DNA of 64,000 bases from Aquatica leii. Its lineage: Eukaryota; Arthropoda; Insecta; Coleoptera; Lampyridae. A model generated the notes under the pieces. The model was given only the letters and a program-made list of their open reading frames with translations, was not told the origin of the DNA and made no database searches. The stretch spans positions 460,001 to 524,000 of the forward strand of contig CM069435.1 in assembly GCA_035610365.1 (NCBI GenBank), read 5' to 3'. Below, one piece after another: positions 33,851-47,395 of the stretch. Numbering within the stretch: the stretch's first letter is position 1; each line of letters opens with the position of its first letter. Made by a program: the position numbers and the translations under genes.

Positions 33851-35928
33851 CGGTATTTTTCGTTTCTTATCTCCTTGATTACCTTGACATTGCAATATAA
33901 TTTTTGATTATACATGTCGTGTCAATTGTTTGTCATTCTTAGTTATTGTTCATATACAACATTTTAATTATTGACCTTTTTAATAATATTTTAACGAGTT
34001 ATTTATGTTATTTATATCGTGTATTAGTTGTCATGTTGTTTGGAGTTGAGGACGTCTCCACTTGAACTTTTTGTGTAAGTTTCTTGTTTTGTACCTAAAA
34101 CGTATTATTTATTATACAATAAGCAATGTGTAACTTACGTACAATATATTTTAGTGGCTTGAAGAAGTGCACACATGGTTGCACGAAACGTCGCCATATT
34201 AAAAATCTAAAGTGGTTTAATTGCCCCTCCTAGTGAAGAGTGTTCCTAACCAATTCATTAATTAAACATTTAAAGGAGGACGTAACTACATTACTCGATT
34301 AAATATTGATCTTATTTTGATTTTCAATATTGTGTTATATTTAATGATATATATCAAACTAATATAAACCTGCAAGTACGAGCCGATATATATTATATAT
34401 CGTGAAATTTAAAGAATACTACAAATTGTAATTAATTTAGTTTTATTATATCATCTATTACTATAACATATATTCATAGAGATATGTATTTTGCTAGTGT
34501 TCTTTACAATCAAAAATTGTTAATGTAATGATAGTCACTGTAGGATACATACCTTGTACTTTTATTTTTTCTGCCTCTGTACCTACCACTAGCTGTTGCC
34601 ATACCACTGTGGTACTTCAACTTCTGTGACAGAATTGAAATGGAATCACGTTGCATCTAATATTAAATAAGAGTTAAAAAACTATGTAGTATGTATCTAT
34701 TCAATTACTGGTACTTAACTACTTTGTACAATAATGTACTTGAGAAGTACAATTTATACTTTTTTCCTATTGATGAATATTCCAGACAAATGTCTCTGCT
34801 CATTAATGTTTTTGTTTTCATAAACAGCAACAACTAAAAATCAACTTTTAAATTATTTCAAACCGGATGTAAACTAATCTAACTTTCCAATTGTACACGA
34901 AATCGGTAAACAATGTCAAACACTTCAAAACGCAAGTAATTCGTCTTCTCTTTTTGTGTGTGATCATAAATACAGCTACCTAAGGCAGGATAACAAGTTA
35001 ATCACTCTAGGAATGTAATAAATTGACTTACTTGCTTTGCGCAGATCGAATATTTTGTTTCAGTTAAATGTTGAAATTTTTTTTAAAAATCAATATCAGC
35101 GTAAACAAGAACAATATAAACTTACCACAAATTTGCCAAAATGAAATCTATTTTTGCGCACAAAAAACAAACACAACACCGCAAATAAAGTGAGGTTATA
35201 TTATAGATAATGTTCCAATGTATTGCTACATTGCCACGTTTCTTTAATTTCAACTATTTTAATTTAATGTAGAAAATCACAAGATAAACGTAGTTTTTAA
35301 TTCATTTAATAGAGCATCAATTGTACACGGCTATAAATAATATTTATTATTTTACAAAGCAAAAGCATAAGGGCAGTTTGCTTATAGAGCAGGGAGTCAA
35401 TTATTTCGTAAAAGCGCAAAATTTTTAATTTGCAAAAACACTACAACCTTTGTGAATGTGTCTATCACTTCGTTATTGTAAACTAACATCGTCCTATAAT
35501 TTTGCAACGTATACTGCGACGCATTGCATGCATTCTAAAATACAAATTCTTATACACAGAAACCGCAAATACTTGGTACACATTAAAAATTAAGCGAAAT
35601 CAAAATTAGAATGCTGATATACAATTAGTGCCGTATGTATTGGACCTCAAAAGTTTTTGAACAATTTGATATACATAGAAACATCAACATTAATCTAGTT
35701 TGTTTAAATGTTGCAACTTAAATATTGTAATTACAAACATTTGGCCAATATTGCAAAAAACAATATTGACCTAAAACTTGTACTTCAGTATTGGATAAAT
35801 AATGATATTTCAACGTAGAGAAAAAAACACTTGAACTAATATTGGATAAATATTTAAGTACAATGTACAATGAATAAATATTGTGCCAATATAAAATCAT
35901 AATTTGCCCAACATTATGTGCTACCTGG

Positions 35929-38900
35929 ATACAAACGTTACTTACTGCTTTATAATGTATTACAACTTAACACATATCAATTTTTTCGATACGGTCAAGT
36001 CTCCCGGCTATTGAAAGACTTGAGTCAGAAAACACATGCTTAATGAATGTGATTTTTCAATGATCTATTGTTTGATTCGATAATTACAAATTTTCACGCG
36101 GTTAGAAAACACCTAACGCAGCACACATGTGTAATTAGTTACAAGCTATAGGTTTTACGAACCTTGCACGGCCAACTCACACAACTTTAATTTAATAATG
36201 TAGATTTGGTATTAACATTGAGCACCAGAAATTTCGTAGTATATTTTTCACTCCATAAATACCAGAAGTATCGGCAACACACAATACATAAGTTTACAAG
36301 GTGCCAATAGTAAAGAAAATTGCATAACAAAATCTATGGTTCACAGCATGTGATACAAGATAATTAATGGAAATACCTCAATGGTATAGAAACAATTATT
36401 GTAATTACGTAAGTTAAAACAAGCAAAATTTTGTGAGAGACCTTTCTGACACAAATGTAATTATATAAGACTTATCCGCAATCCAGTACTTGCCTGAAGG
36501 AAACGTTTTCCTCGTTGAATTGAACTGGAATAATTATGAACAGCAAATTGAGTCAACACATTGATTCACGAAAGCAAAAATCTACAAAATTGTTAATTAA
36601 TACTAAAAAAAAATAAACCCGATTATCGAATGCTGTTGCACGCATTAAGTAAAAGTTGATTTCGCAGTTGCTTGACGCATAAGGAGTAGAATCTCGAAGA
36701 AAAGTTTTTGTCGAGTTCAGAATTATACTCGTTCCATTAAGGTATTTGTCGATATTAACCCCACATCGATTGATAATGCATCGAAACATACAGCCAAAAA
36801 CGTGGCTGAAAATGCCTAGACGTGCTATCAAATTAAGAAGGAAATTACCAAAGAATTCTAAAAACTAATAGGAAAAGCTTACCGTGTTATGAATAAACTA
36901 CACGAAATGCGTTTTCAAATTAGAATTTTATTTCCATTAACGCCGATGTTATAAAATTCAAAGCAATTAAGAGGTTATAGCATCACAAGCCCAAATTTTA
37001 AGTATTTGACGGTTGGACGTCTTTACAAGAAAATGAAATAAAGCTAAACTCGACAGAGGGCGTCAAAAACAGAAATCTAACTTGCAGGTAATGAATATAC
37101 AGGGTATTACGTCATGAAATTTTTGCACGTAACATATTATATCCCTAAAAATATAGTAAACCTTCAATTGCAGTGGTGTAAAAACAAAAATGATTCAAGT
37201 CTCCCGGACCTCTCTTATGTATTACAAAATTTTATTTAAAGATAAATATGTACGCGCTAATTAGTCGAAAGCAAAAAAATTAAAGATTAAAAACAGTTTT
37301 TTTGAATTAATTAGTAACGATTTTTTATGTTTTCATTTATCTCAAATCGGTATTCATTTTTTCAAACGATATTAAAATTCCAAATAAACAACCAAAAAAC
37401 TATTACAAAGAAACTGTTTAAAATAATTACTGTTATATTAGATACCAGAAGACGCAGGTAAGAACCGAGCAATAATTAATCAAAAACTGCTAAAAACATA
37501 ATACCGGTATGTCTACGGTTAAACGATAAATTATAAAGTTTTGGTAAATTTGTTATTGTAAAAACCGCATACGTTCAACGGATAACTACACAAAAAATGG
37601 TATAAGAAAAGGTATTCACGGAAATCAGAAAATTGACTAATTTATTATCCTGGATTTTCACATCTTTTAAAACAGTTCTCTACAAAAATATATGTTTTTA
37701 ATTTTTTAAGCACTCACAAAACAATGGTACAAAAAAACTACAAAATAAAAAAAAATATAAAAAAAATAAATAGGTAATGCTTATATTTACATTTAAAAAA
37801 AATATTACTCTCACGAATTCTTTAAATTTCATCAGTGTTTGTAAGAATTACAACATTTACAGCTTCAACATAATTGAGCAAGTGCATTAAACTTATTGGT
37901 ATTCATATCAAAATATAAAAGTGGTAACATTACAACTTGAGTGTTTTATTGATGGAGTAGTTGTTTAATTGTTTGTAGCGTAGAAAAATGCGTTTTTCTC
38001 ATTAAAGTATATAGTTTTTTGTAGTAAAAATTCTACTATAAAATAATTTAACCGTCAACAACAGTTTTATTACAAGTGATTACGTTAGAAAAGTTCTAAT
38101 TTAAGTTTTATTGAAATCTAAAAGCTTGTAAAATAATATAAATATGTTACGCATCTTAAATTTGTATAGCAGTTGCAGAAACCAGCGAATGTATCGTAAA
38201 ATAAATTGCGCCCATAAAACTCAGTTATCGAGAATAAGAGTTACTATTATAGAAAAGTTTCGAATAAAACCTATGTACATTTTATATCTTCTCTTTAATG
38301 TGACATGCTACTTGGACTGTTGTCTATGAAAGCCAACTTACTTATAAATTGTGGCCAGTTATGTATTAATACATTTTTTATGATTAATTTAACAGCAAAA
38401 ACATCTTATATTGTCAAGCACATGACCTTAAATTTTGTAATAACGTATTTGAGCTTGAAGTGGTCGTAATTACATCTTCAAAAGATGCTTAACGTAATTA
38501 GCTTTTGAATAATTTTTTGTGTCACATTTGACGTGTAGGAGTTAAAACAACGTAAGAAATTAGATCATAATTACTTGGCCCAAAAAAAAACTTCAAAGAA
38601 CAGTTTATCCATATTTGTGCATCACCTTCGTAATTAACTTATAATTTCTGACAGGTCAGATAATTAAAGAGCCGTGGTGTTTTGCCCACATTTATGCGAT
38701 CATTATATTTTCGCGTCGTTCTTAAACGACTCATTTAACATTTTTCTATAACGTTATTATGAATGCAAGCAGCATAAAAAATGATTATTTTTGTACGATG
38801 TTGGTGGTCTTTATTCATAATGCTGATGCATCATCTTTTTAAGGTTGTGGTGCTCCGGTTTCATAAAACGTAAATTTATATCTAAGCAGACCACGCATGT

Positions 38901-39865
38901 ATATAAATAGTGATAGCGATAAAATACATTGACAGTTTTAGTGCATTTTGCTTTACAATAAGTCGAGGAAGAACCAACAACATAAATAATGATTATACTT
39001 TTAGCTAAGTACCTTATAAATAATCCTTTAAAGAAATCAATTCATGCAGTAATCGTAACACCGAAAAAAAAATTTTATTGACGCAGCAGTAAAATTCAAC
39101 TACATAAAAAAATTGCAAATATTGGTTTGGAAGGAACAAAATTTATTGCGCCTTTATCCTACTCATTTACAAATTGAAAAGGTGTTGCTGTTTTGTTTCT
39201 TAAAAAATTATTTTTTGCACGTTTTATATTGTTTTTTTATGATTGTTAACTATTACCTTACGATTTAACTAGAACTAATAGTCATATTATACTGTCGAAT
39301 ATTTTATTTTTCCACGTTTTTATATTTTTTTTACTTAGAAATCCTACTGGAAACACAAAAAACACAGTTTATAGTGCTGTAATAGTATATTGTAGAACGA
39401 GTGTTACAATGACGACAATTGTGAGTAAGTTTAGTTTACGATCCGCGTAACAAAAATGAATTGTGACACGTTTTTTATATTACTCTTTTTATTTCGTTTT
39501 ATTTTACATTATTTGTTGATAATAATTGTAATATATATGTATAACAGCGATTTTCGGTATATTGTCGTTGGTAACAGTGATTACCATCTGTGAACTTTCT
39601 AATCTCAAGTTGCACAAAAAAGTCATTGCATATGTTGCACAAAGGAACTTTGTGTTGTAAGCATTTTGAATTACTTGTCATCGGAAAACATTGTTTTTTT
39701 TGTATTTCATGTTGCTTACATTTCTTAAAATTAAATTTGTTGTTGCTTACATTTTGTAAACTTGCGTTTGTTGTTGCGTTGGTATTGTAAGTTGCGTTTG
39801 TTATAGTTATAATAGTAATATTGTTACGTTTAAACTAAATATTAGTTTTACAAATGTATAGTTGT
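35929..39865. other. AT-rich stretch; one short dispersed-repeat match
   Basis: No gene is supported. The segment at about 36140-36180 (TTGCACGGCCAACT within about 45 similar bases) matches the reverse complement of 16820-16865. A TATA-like GTATATAAATAG at about 38898-38910 has no frame behind it. The minus frame 36553-36831 has no recognisable domain. Confidence 0.45.
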
Positions 39866-39869
39866 ATCG

Positions 39870-41080
39870 TATTGAACTTTCAAAATTTGATGGTTCCTTA
39901 AAAGATTGGTGTACTTTTCAAAACTTGTTCACCATGTTGATATACGACAATAATTTGTTATCAAATAGAGAAATTTCTTTACCTAGTTTCTACCTTGTAC
40001 AAAAAACCATTGACTTTAGTTAAAACATTACCCCTAACGACAGACAATTATAAAATTGGAATTAAAACATTAGTAGATCGTAACCAAAATTGTTGCGCTT
40101 CTTCTTCATTCTATTGGCAGAAAAAATTAGTTTGCAATCACCCCAAGCACTACGAAATATGTTGAATACATTTATGAAAAATTTGGCAGCCCTCAATTAA
40201 ATTGAGGAAATTGATTGTTGTATTTTACCTTGTTTAATGGGTTGCTTTAGAAATTGGATTCTGACACTTGTCAACGATTCGAATTGAGTTATACTCAAAC
40301 TCAGGTTCAAACTTATGAAATGCTCAGACAGTTCCTTAGCGATCAATGTCGCGCTTTGAAAACAAATTTATTTAGTAGTAGTAGTTCATCAGATTTAGTA
40401 AAATTCTGTAGTGGCTTTCAGAGTCATTTGAAATTTAGTGATTTAGACCAATCGTTGCAGTCTCGCTGGTCTAATACCATATGATTGTTATACTGCTGTC
40501 AAATCTATACGACTTTGTTTGAAGTCTTTATATCAAGTAAAATCTTACAATTCGAAAGCTACTTATCGGCATTGCTCAGCTGCACACCATTCGTTGTTGC
40601 ATTTTTAAAAAACTTTTTCTGAATCTCGTCGCTCCCAAGAATCTTCGCATTCGGCAACAAATTCGACAGACATTTTTGTGTTTTTGATCTCAAGTAGGAA
40701 GTTTACCAACAGCAGTCTCACAATTACGCTACTAGCAACTATTCGTCTTAACGGTCAGGATCATAGGGAAAAGTTTCAAACCTTTAGAGAACTTTGTGAC
40801 CCAAGTAGTCACTTAATCACAGAAAATTGTTGTAATTGTTTTGGTATCTCGTGTAGTCGTTCGTCAAGATCAATACGTCGCCTAGGCGATAAAACCATTA
40901 GATCCGTTCGTGGACACATTAGTTGTAATATTATTCAACCGGTACGGTCTTCAGAACCTTCGCACAATAATTTGTAGTATTTGTCCAAAATTTCCAAGTG
41001 TATCAATTCCTAAACAACCTCGGTTTAGAAACATAAACTTGGCAGATCCCGACGGGAAAGTCCCTCGGAAGTATTGATAG
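39870..41080 (+). mobile_element. BEL/Pao LTR retrotransposon fossil (gag and protease part)
   Basis: Near 39880 the sequence encodes words such as KFDGSLKDWCTFQNLF, typical of the DUF1759-type gag of BEL/Pao elements. A later gag zinc-binding region (about 40540-40610) follows, then a peptidase A17-like protease region (about 40730-40930) with GQDHREKFQTFRELCDP and SRSIRRLGDKTIRS. RT and integrase are not seen. It is broken, with several breaks, and looks old. LTR-like sequence at 42.2-43.7 kb may or may not belong to it. Confidence 0.75.
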
Positions 41081-42240
41081 GCACGTTATTAATTTATTCA
41101 CCGATTGAAAAATTAAGGTATTTATAAACTTTCATATATGACAATCGTAGTTTAAAAGCTTCGAATTTACCCAGAAAATGAAATTGATTGGGTGTTATAA
41201 TTACAACAATTTATTATATATGTGTTTATTCAAGTAACCCGATTTAAAATCATTGTTGTTCAGTATTATTTGCGTCAAAACTAAATTTATTAACCCTGCG
41301 TCCGACAGGTGAAATTGTGTAACATTTTTAGACAAGTGGCGTGTGAGAAACGCCAATAACTTTATTGGTTTAAAAGTTCTAATTTGCAACAAAGACATAT
41401 TATTGTATGGTTGCTTTACTTTACAATAAAAGGTGATTTTTATTAAACCAAGAAAATCATAGGTTGTTTTAAAAAGTTTTTTGCATGTGTACAGTTAATA
41501 TAATAAGTAAATAACTTGAATACACTAAAAATAAACCATTAGAAAACTATAATACAAAATATGTATATACTGATGATAGGAATAAAAAAGTTATTGACCA
41601 TCAATTTTATTTATTTCTGCGCAATCCTTGCAGTACATTTTAACGTGTTCCATGCATATAAACCGATTGCACCTATCCCAAACGTATTTTGTTTTGCGAT
41701 CATGAACACGAGGACAATCGTGATATCTTCTTTATCTATTCGATTTTGTTTTTTTGGTAGAGGCAGTTCTTGAGGTAGTCTGTTATTTATCATCTTTATC
41801 TTCTGACGTTTCTTTTTCGAATTATCTACTAGCCCATCGTGGTGAAAGGATAACAGTAAAAGGACAACTTTGTTTTTTTTTGGATACTGTGACCTGCGTT
41901 TGATGATTCAGCAGTTTTCTTTTTATGACAAGCCCCATAAATAGATTTAGCTGGCTGAATTGGCGTTTTTTTTTGTAGTTTGGTTTTGTTTTCATCGTTT
42001 GATACGGTATTGGCATCGAGAACGTTTTGTTTGTTGTTTGTGTGGTTTGAGTTTAATGATATTTCAAGTTGTTTTCAATCATTATTGAAATTTTCTTTTA
42101 AATGCATAAAGATCCGTAATTTTGAGTTTAATTTAGTACTTTATTTGGTTATCTTCGTAGAATACCAATTCATTATAATTTACGACTTCTTTTGTGGAAT
42201 GTAAGTTGATACATTTTTCTTGGTAATTACACTTTGATTA
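41081..42240. other. AT-rich stretch without recognisable genes
   Basis: Short frames on both strands near 41561-42016 overlap one another and have no recognised domain. Confidence 0.4.
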
Positions 42241-43690
42241 AGCCACCTGCAGTAATGCAAGTCTCAGCGTTCTTGTGTGAACCAAAGTCTACGTGCGGAA
42301 ATTCACGTGGCTAATTATAATTGCCGTCTTTGTTTTTCTTGTTTGTTCAATGTTCTTTCTTTTACGTAGATGTTACCGCGCAAGCGAAGAGAATTTGGTG
42401 GGAACGAGGTGTTAAATATGAATAATCATCAATCGATCGTCGGTGGCAATTTTAAATTACCGGTTACCGGTTGGTAAGGGTACGTTTCGTTATGTTCTAC
42501 CGCGGAAGTTAAAAAGAAAATTGGTACCGTGAAAATGTAGTGTAGTGATGGAAAAGTTTGATTTTTATCTTCTTTTCAATATTCGTAATTTACGGATTAA
42601 GCAAATTTCACGGTTTCCATAATTATAACGCAAGTTTCAAGTTGGATATTCAATCGTTGGGTTGTACTGTGTCCAATCTTCGCATTTGTGCGGATTATGT
42701 TAAGTGTTAATAAAGAAATTCTTCCGCCGGCATAGAAAGTATTTGGAGTACCTTTTCGTTTGGCCATCCCGGACCACCTAACCATAAGTACGTTCCTGCA
42801 GTTACGACGAATTCAAGGTATTTATGTTGCACCATTTATTTAATCGAGAAGATATTATTTACGTTTACGCGATCAAGTGTTAAAAGCTTTGAATTTTCAA
42901 TTAAAAATTACAAGGGTCTCGAAGTTATCGTTAATGTAACTAATTAATGACCGTATTTTACGGTACTGTTTTATCCCAAGTTTAAAATTTATTAAACGGG
43001 ACCGAATTATCGATTCAAATTTTATATTTATATGTTAGTTTTATAAGTATTTTTCATTTTGTTTTTAAATTATATCGACACACACGGCCGTGATCATAGA
43101 TGTTTTAGTTTGATTAATTTGTGCTGTTTATTTCTTTAAAAATTCTGTATTGTGTATTTTATAATTTTGTTTGTGTATTTTATTCCATTAACTGTAAATT
43201 TGTTTTGATCTAACGTGCATTCAAGTAATTTTTCTATTATTTTGCTACTGTTTTGTGTGATTAATTTTGTCAATCTCAATTTTTTTTTATTATTTTATTC
43301 ATTTTGTTTTATTTCGTTCAAATAAATGTTAAATTATTAAATTGTAAAGAGCTTTTAATTCCGTCGGCCTCCGCGTGTGTAACTTTATTAGTTTATTTTA
43401 GGTTTTAGCAACTGCACCCTCTAAGGTAAGTCCGTTGGGGGTGCATACTACAGAAGCGGACTTATGGTTGGCAAGGGTCATTAGTCCATTAAGCTTTACT
43501 CCTTCCTGGCGCCCTTTGATTTCGACATTATTATTTATCGATTTTGTGTTTTCGACAAGTCAATCCATTTCGATCACGAAACTTTTAAATAAAACTCACC
43601 CCGTCTCCATTGAGCTAGTGGCACAACCCCCGTTTATGTTACTACATTGCAGGCAGTGACTTTGTGTTAATTTTGGAATGTAACAATACA
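42241..43690 (+). other. possible LTR or leader of an LTR element
   Basis: A GC-richer block (42240-42800) is followed by T-rich DNA, an AAATAAATG word (about 43321), then a GC-richer segment (43355-43670) that includes CTGGCGCCCTTTG at about 43506. A polyadenylation-like word followed by a TGGCGCCC primer-site-like word is the order found at the end of a 5' LTR. I could not find the paired LTR or clear TG...CA ends, and it lies 1.2 kb downstream of the BEL/Pao fossil, so the relation is unclear. A host promoter or untranslated exon is the alternative. Confidence 0.3.
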
Positions 43691-44036
43691 TAGAAAAGTA
43701 ATATATAATTTTGTTGATATTCAAAGAAAATTGAGTATGTATTTCAATTTCTCGGATACACAAAGTTTGTGAAAATTTTCCTTTTATTTTTGCGAATTGT
43801 TCCTACAGCAGTGAGCCCATTCTCTTGGCGTAACTATTCTTTTAAATTACAGATTTAGATTAATTCATTTTCAAGGTAAGTTGCTTAAAGTACATTCAAC
43901 CAATAAAGTGCCATTTGATTAACAAGGATCGGAGGTGTGTGACTTTTTAACTTCGTTTGGCGCCCTACCGATTTTGAACATTTAACCCTATTTTTGAGTT
44001 ATTTTTTTAAACGACCGTTTTCATCGAGCTCTGAGC

Positions 44037-44237
44037 AATTACATTATTAATGTTGTTTTTTTTTCAAGCATTTTTTGCGTGTAACATAAATATTTGGCGT
44101 CCAACGTGGAGCTCAAACCAACGACCCTGATATTAAGAGTACCGTGCTTTACCGATTGAGCTAGTCAAGAAATTACATTATTTATGCTGCTTATATTTGA
44201 GCATTTTTTATCAACATTTTTGCATGTAACAAAATAT
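44037..44237. repeat. imperfect direct repeat (134-bp period) flanking a tRNA-like sequence
   Basis: AATTACATTATTAATGTTG at 44037 returns as AATTACATTATTTATGCTG at 44171. In both copies it is followed by a GCATTTTTT word and TGTAACA about 45-60 bases later. The tRNA-Lys-like segment lies between the end of the first copy and the start of the second. This is either a tandem duplication whose second unit lost the tRNA part, or long flanking duplications around an inserted tRNA-like unit. Confidence 0.7.
44095..44170 (-). pseudogene. tRNA-Lys(CTT)-like sequence with encoded CCA
   Basis: Read on the minus strand from 44170, the sequence has TAGCTCAATCGGTAAAGC (D-arm), CTCTTAA in the anticodon loop giving anticodon CTT, GGTTTGAGC (T-loop; canonical GGTTCGAGC) and CACGTTGGACG at the 3' end. 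It is followed immediately by CCA (complement of 44095-44097). Length to the discriminator base is 73, as in animal tRNA-Lys. The 5' acceptor strand barely pairs with the 3' strand, and the anticodon and T stems each carry mismatches, so it is not functional. An encoded CCA suggests copying from a mature tRNA, by a SINE or by a retroelement that uses this tRNA as primer. Confidence 0.75.
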
Positions 44238-44599
44238 ATGTTTAAAGATGCAAGTTTCTAATAATTGTTTTGATTTTTGACCCATATTTTTATTTGCGTG
44301 TTTTATTATAAGATTTTCATTTGCTTTAACTTTAATATCATGATTGTGATTCATCTTTTTTGTTGTTTTTTTGTTATTAAATTGGTATCTACGTAAGTTG
44401 TAAACATAGATTTCTCTAATAGCATGCATTTGTTTTTAATTTTATGTTCGAAAGTCACTGCAAAATCGTTTTATCGCCACTAGAAAATTTTATGTACGCA
44501 TTGCACAATAATCAAAACTCAACTCCAACAAATACAACTTGAACTTCACTTATTTCTCACAGACTTAAACGTAGAAAAAATTAATAATTTATATTTTTA

Positions 44600-44786
44600 C
44601 ATTGCAAATGTGTTAAAAATGCATAGTTTCCTCATGAAAGATTAAATGCTGACTAATAATTTGTTTCACTTTTTGAATCTAACTTTATGTTATTGTTAAT
44701 ATGTTAATTATATTTAGAAATACTTAACCTCTTGTAAAAGGATAATTTTCCTGTATGCAATAAACATTATTATTATTATTATTACT
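44600..44786 (+). repeat. probable 3' tail of a non-LTR element with (ATT)n
   Basis: CTGTATGCAATAAACATT leads into about six ATT units ending near 44786. An AATAAA word followed by a short tandem triplet is the usual 3' end of several insect LINE clades. No RT lies upstream in the window, so it would be a 5'-truncated copy. It could also be an ordinary microsatellite. Confidence 0.45.
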
Positions 44787-47395
44787 ATCGAGAGTAACAT
44801 GCAACCTCGGGGCCTACTAAGACTGAATGTAAATCTAAAACCAAACTATTTTAAAAAAATCAATCAATCAAGTAATTTATATTACAAAAAATTAAAAAGT
44901 TTTCTTTAATGCTATTAACGTTATTAAGATAAAATTCATACAGTAGCCAATCTAAATCTTCAGTGTTAAAACAACGAAATAAATTAATTATAATTGGAAT
45001 TATATACTCTGAAGAGGTTCAGTCACCTAAGCATTGTTTGCGATTCCGCTAACAATTTACTACTAGCTGGTCGTTGGCGGGTGTATCACAACACTGCAGT
45101 GGTTCTGATAATCATCCGTAATTTATGTAAGAGCAGATCTTGAAATGACAAAATTCTACTGCGAGCTCCCCGTAACTCCCAGTTACAACAACACATTAGA
45201 TAAATTAATTTAAATCCAATGTCGTACGCAAAGCAAATAACATTTGCAATTAAAGGTTTAACGAGGAAAACGCTTTCGGTTTTTTTTCAGAAAATAATAC
45301 AACGTAAAATTTCTTAATATACGCAATATGATAATGAATTAAGTATAAAACTGATTTACAGTTATAGCCGTTAATGTTTGGTTTTACTGCATTACAATAT
45401 TAAACTATTAAAGAAAGTCGATGATAAACCATTAGGTAATGTGACATTTGCAATATTTAGTATTTGCGACTGTAAACAAATTAGAGATTGGGTTCGTCGC
45501 TTGATCTAACACTGCAGTTACTCAAATAATTTCTTAATCATAAAAACCCAGAAGGAGTATTGCACAAGTAAATTTATGCAAAGTAAGAGATTTCAAAGAT
45601 TAGAACGAAAAAACTATTAAAGCATTGGCATCAACTAATAAGGAGTCGTAGAATAAACGGCTCCGGTTTGAATGATCTATAATCGTTTATATTCCCATCA
45701 GGGAATGATCTATCACCGATATGGTATTGCCGGGTCCCTAAGCCGTACTCAAAGCCTTCGGTGTCGTATTCTTTAAGTTAAGTATTTCTGGCGCTTGCTT
45801 ATGTACATAAATAAAGAATTTACAACGATTTCTTTAACATTATTATCATGTAGCAATCGTTTTTATTTCAAATCATTTATGAAAGAAATAATGAAGGTCT
45901 ACCAACTGTTGAGACTGTTGAAAATGTAAAGAATTCTGACATGTTGCTTAATTATATTGTTAGATTCATTAACTATCGAGTAAATGAGGTTGAAATAATT
46001 TAAAGTCAATTTATTCTACCTGTCCTTTACATCAGCAGCAATTATGTTTGATTTACCAGACAAAAATCCCTTAACGATTTTGTCCTTATTTTACTTTAAA
46101 CAATTTTCACAACTATATTAATTAAAATTTAATTATTTGTATTACTTATTTTGAGTTTTAATTACTTTTAACTTTGTACACAATACAAATTCAATTTGTA
46201 TACTTGTTTTTGTAAAACATATACTATTAAAAAAACTTAATTTAAATAAATTTAAGGAACTAATACTATAATTAACTAATCTATAAAGAAATAAACATTT
46301 CCAGTTTAACGTAAAAAGTGTTACAACCATTACCAAATGAAAATTAATTTGAATTGATTTTTAATTAAAAACATCCGTTTCGTGAATGATTTATCAAAAA
46401 AGTGGCCTATAACGTTGATTGCATACTTACTAGTATTATTAGATTTATTAGAATTACATTACCATATACAGTCTGAATAAAAAAAACGTTAGTAATAAAA
46501 AGGTTGTAGGTATTAAACATAAATAATTTTTAGAAGTAGACAAACTAAATGTAGGATTTTCTTACGCGTAATGTTCTTAAAGTTTGTACTAAACCTAAAA
46601 ATTTTTTTCCAAATTTTTTTATTGAAGATGGTAGGTAGTAGTAATTTACTGAAAATTGAGTAAATCTTGAAAGCATTATACCAGCAACAAAAATAACAGA
46701 CAGTGCTGTTGTTTAAAAAAGTAGATACATAAAATAATAGCAAAATAACTCATAACAGTACCGTAAAAATGTATACCCATTTTTTGTAAAGAAATTAAAT
46801 TAAATACATGTAAAAAAATAGTTTCTTTGAACACTAATTTAAAAAGTACCTGACAAATTTTTTTAACGTGTATTGCTTTTTCAATAGTTTAAAATTATTA
46901 TCTTCTGTAAGCACACGTAGTTCGGTTTTAGGATGAAGTGAATTTTTATTCTGTGACGTCTTCGTCTTTTTCACTAGTTAACATTAACAAAACTTTGAAA
47001 TTAGAAAAATAAGCGTTAGGTCACAAATGACAAATGGTTTATTATTACTATCAATTTTGAAACGGTATATCGGTTTCAGTAAGTTACTAATACATTTATT
47101 GTTTCGTTTAATACACGTGTTGCTGTATCTAATTGATTTACTTAATTATTTCAGATCTTATAAAATTACTATAAAAATAAATTTCTTTTTAAGATAGTTT
47201 TTAATTTAAACATTACCGCCACTTACATTATGCTCATTTTTTAACGGTCACAGTCTAAGACAGAACAGTACCGTGAGCCTTATAGTCTCTGAGGTAAGAA
47301 ACACCACAGTATCTACGATTTGTTATTTATATGAATATATATTTTACTTCGTTAACAATTAGATATATAAATAATAACAAAAAATTATCTACATA
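44787..47395. other. AT-rich stretch without recognisable genes
   Basis: No gene is recognised. GC-richer patches at about 45005-45180 and 45640-45770 are unassigned; the second includes GGTATTGCCGGGTCCCTAAG. Confidence 0.45.

Larger units (their letters stand above)
32643..34262 (+). mobile_element. Penelope-like element, right (plus-strand) copy of a head-to-head pair
   Basis: This copy is the reverse complement of 30734-32382, joined head to head at an AATATT microhomology near 32643. It has an RT palm and thumb, a GIY-YIG part at about 33430-33840, and a 3' region with the hammerhead-like motif at 34159-34189. It ends ACCAATTCATTAAT at 34262, the exact mirror of the left end. Differences from the left copy are sparse single-base changes and small length differences. 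It is 5'-truncated, which is usual for PLEs. Confidence 0.9.
30614..35928. mobile_element. older TIR-like element split by the PLE pair (tentative)
   Basis: The left piece 30614-30733 starts CCCAAGTATATATAGCCC and has several ATTGGCC words. The right piece ends at 35928 and, read in reverse complement, starts CCAGGTAGCACATAATG and also has GCCAATATT words (35740-35910). Similar ends, CCCTAGTAGCACAAAATATA, bound the element at 56013-58212, so all three may belong to one family with subterminal ATATTGGCC repeats. The inverted match between the two ends here is weak. The interior right part (34263-35720) has no coding sequence. Confidence 0.35.

Noticed and set aside
36553-36831. 92-codon minus-strand frame
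   Set aside because: No domain is recognised, no flanking exon or splice context, and composition is like the surroundings.
38890-38915. TATA-box core promoter
   Set aside because: A TATA-like word is expected often by chance in DNA this AT-rich, and no coding frame follows.
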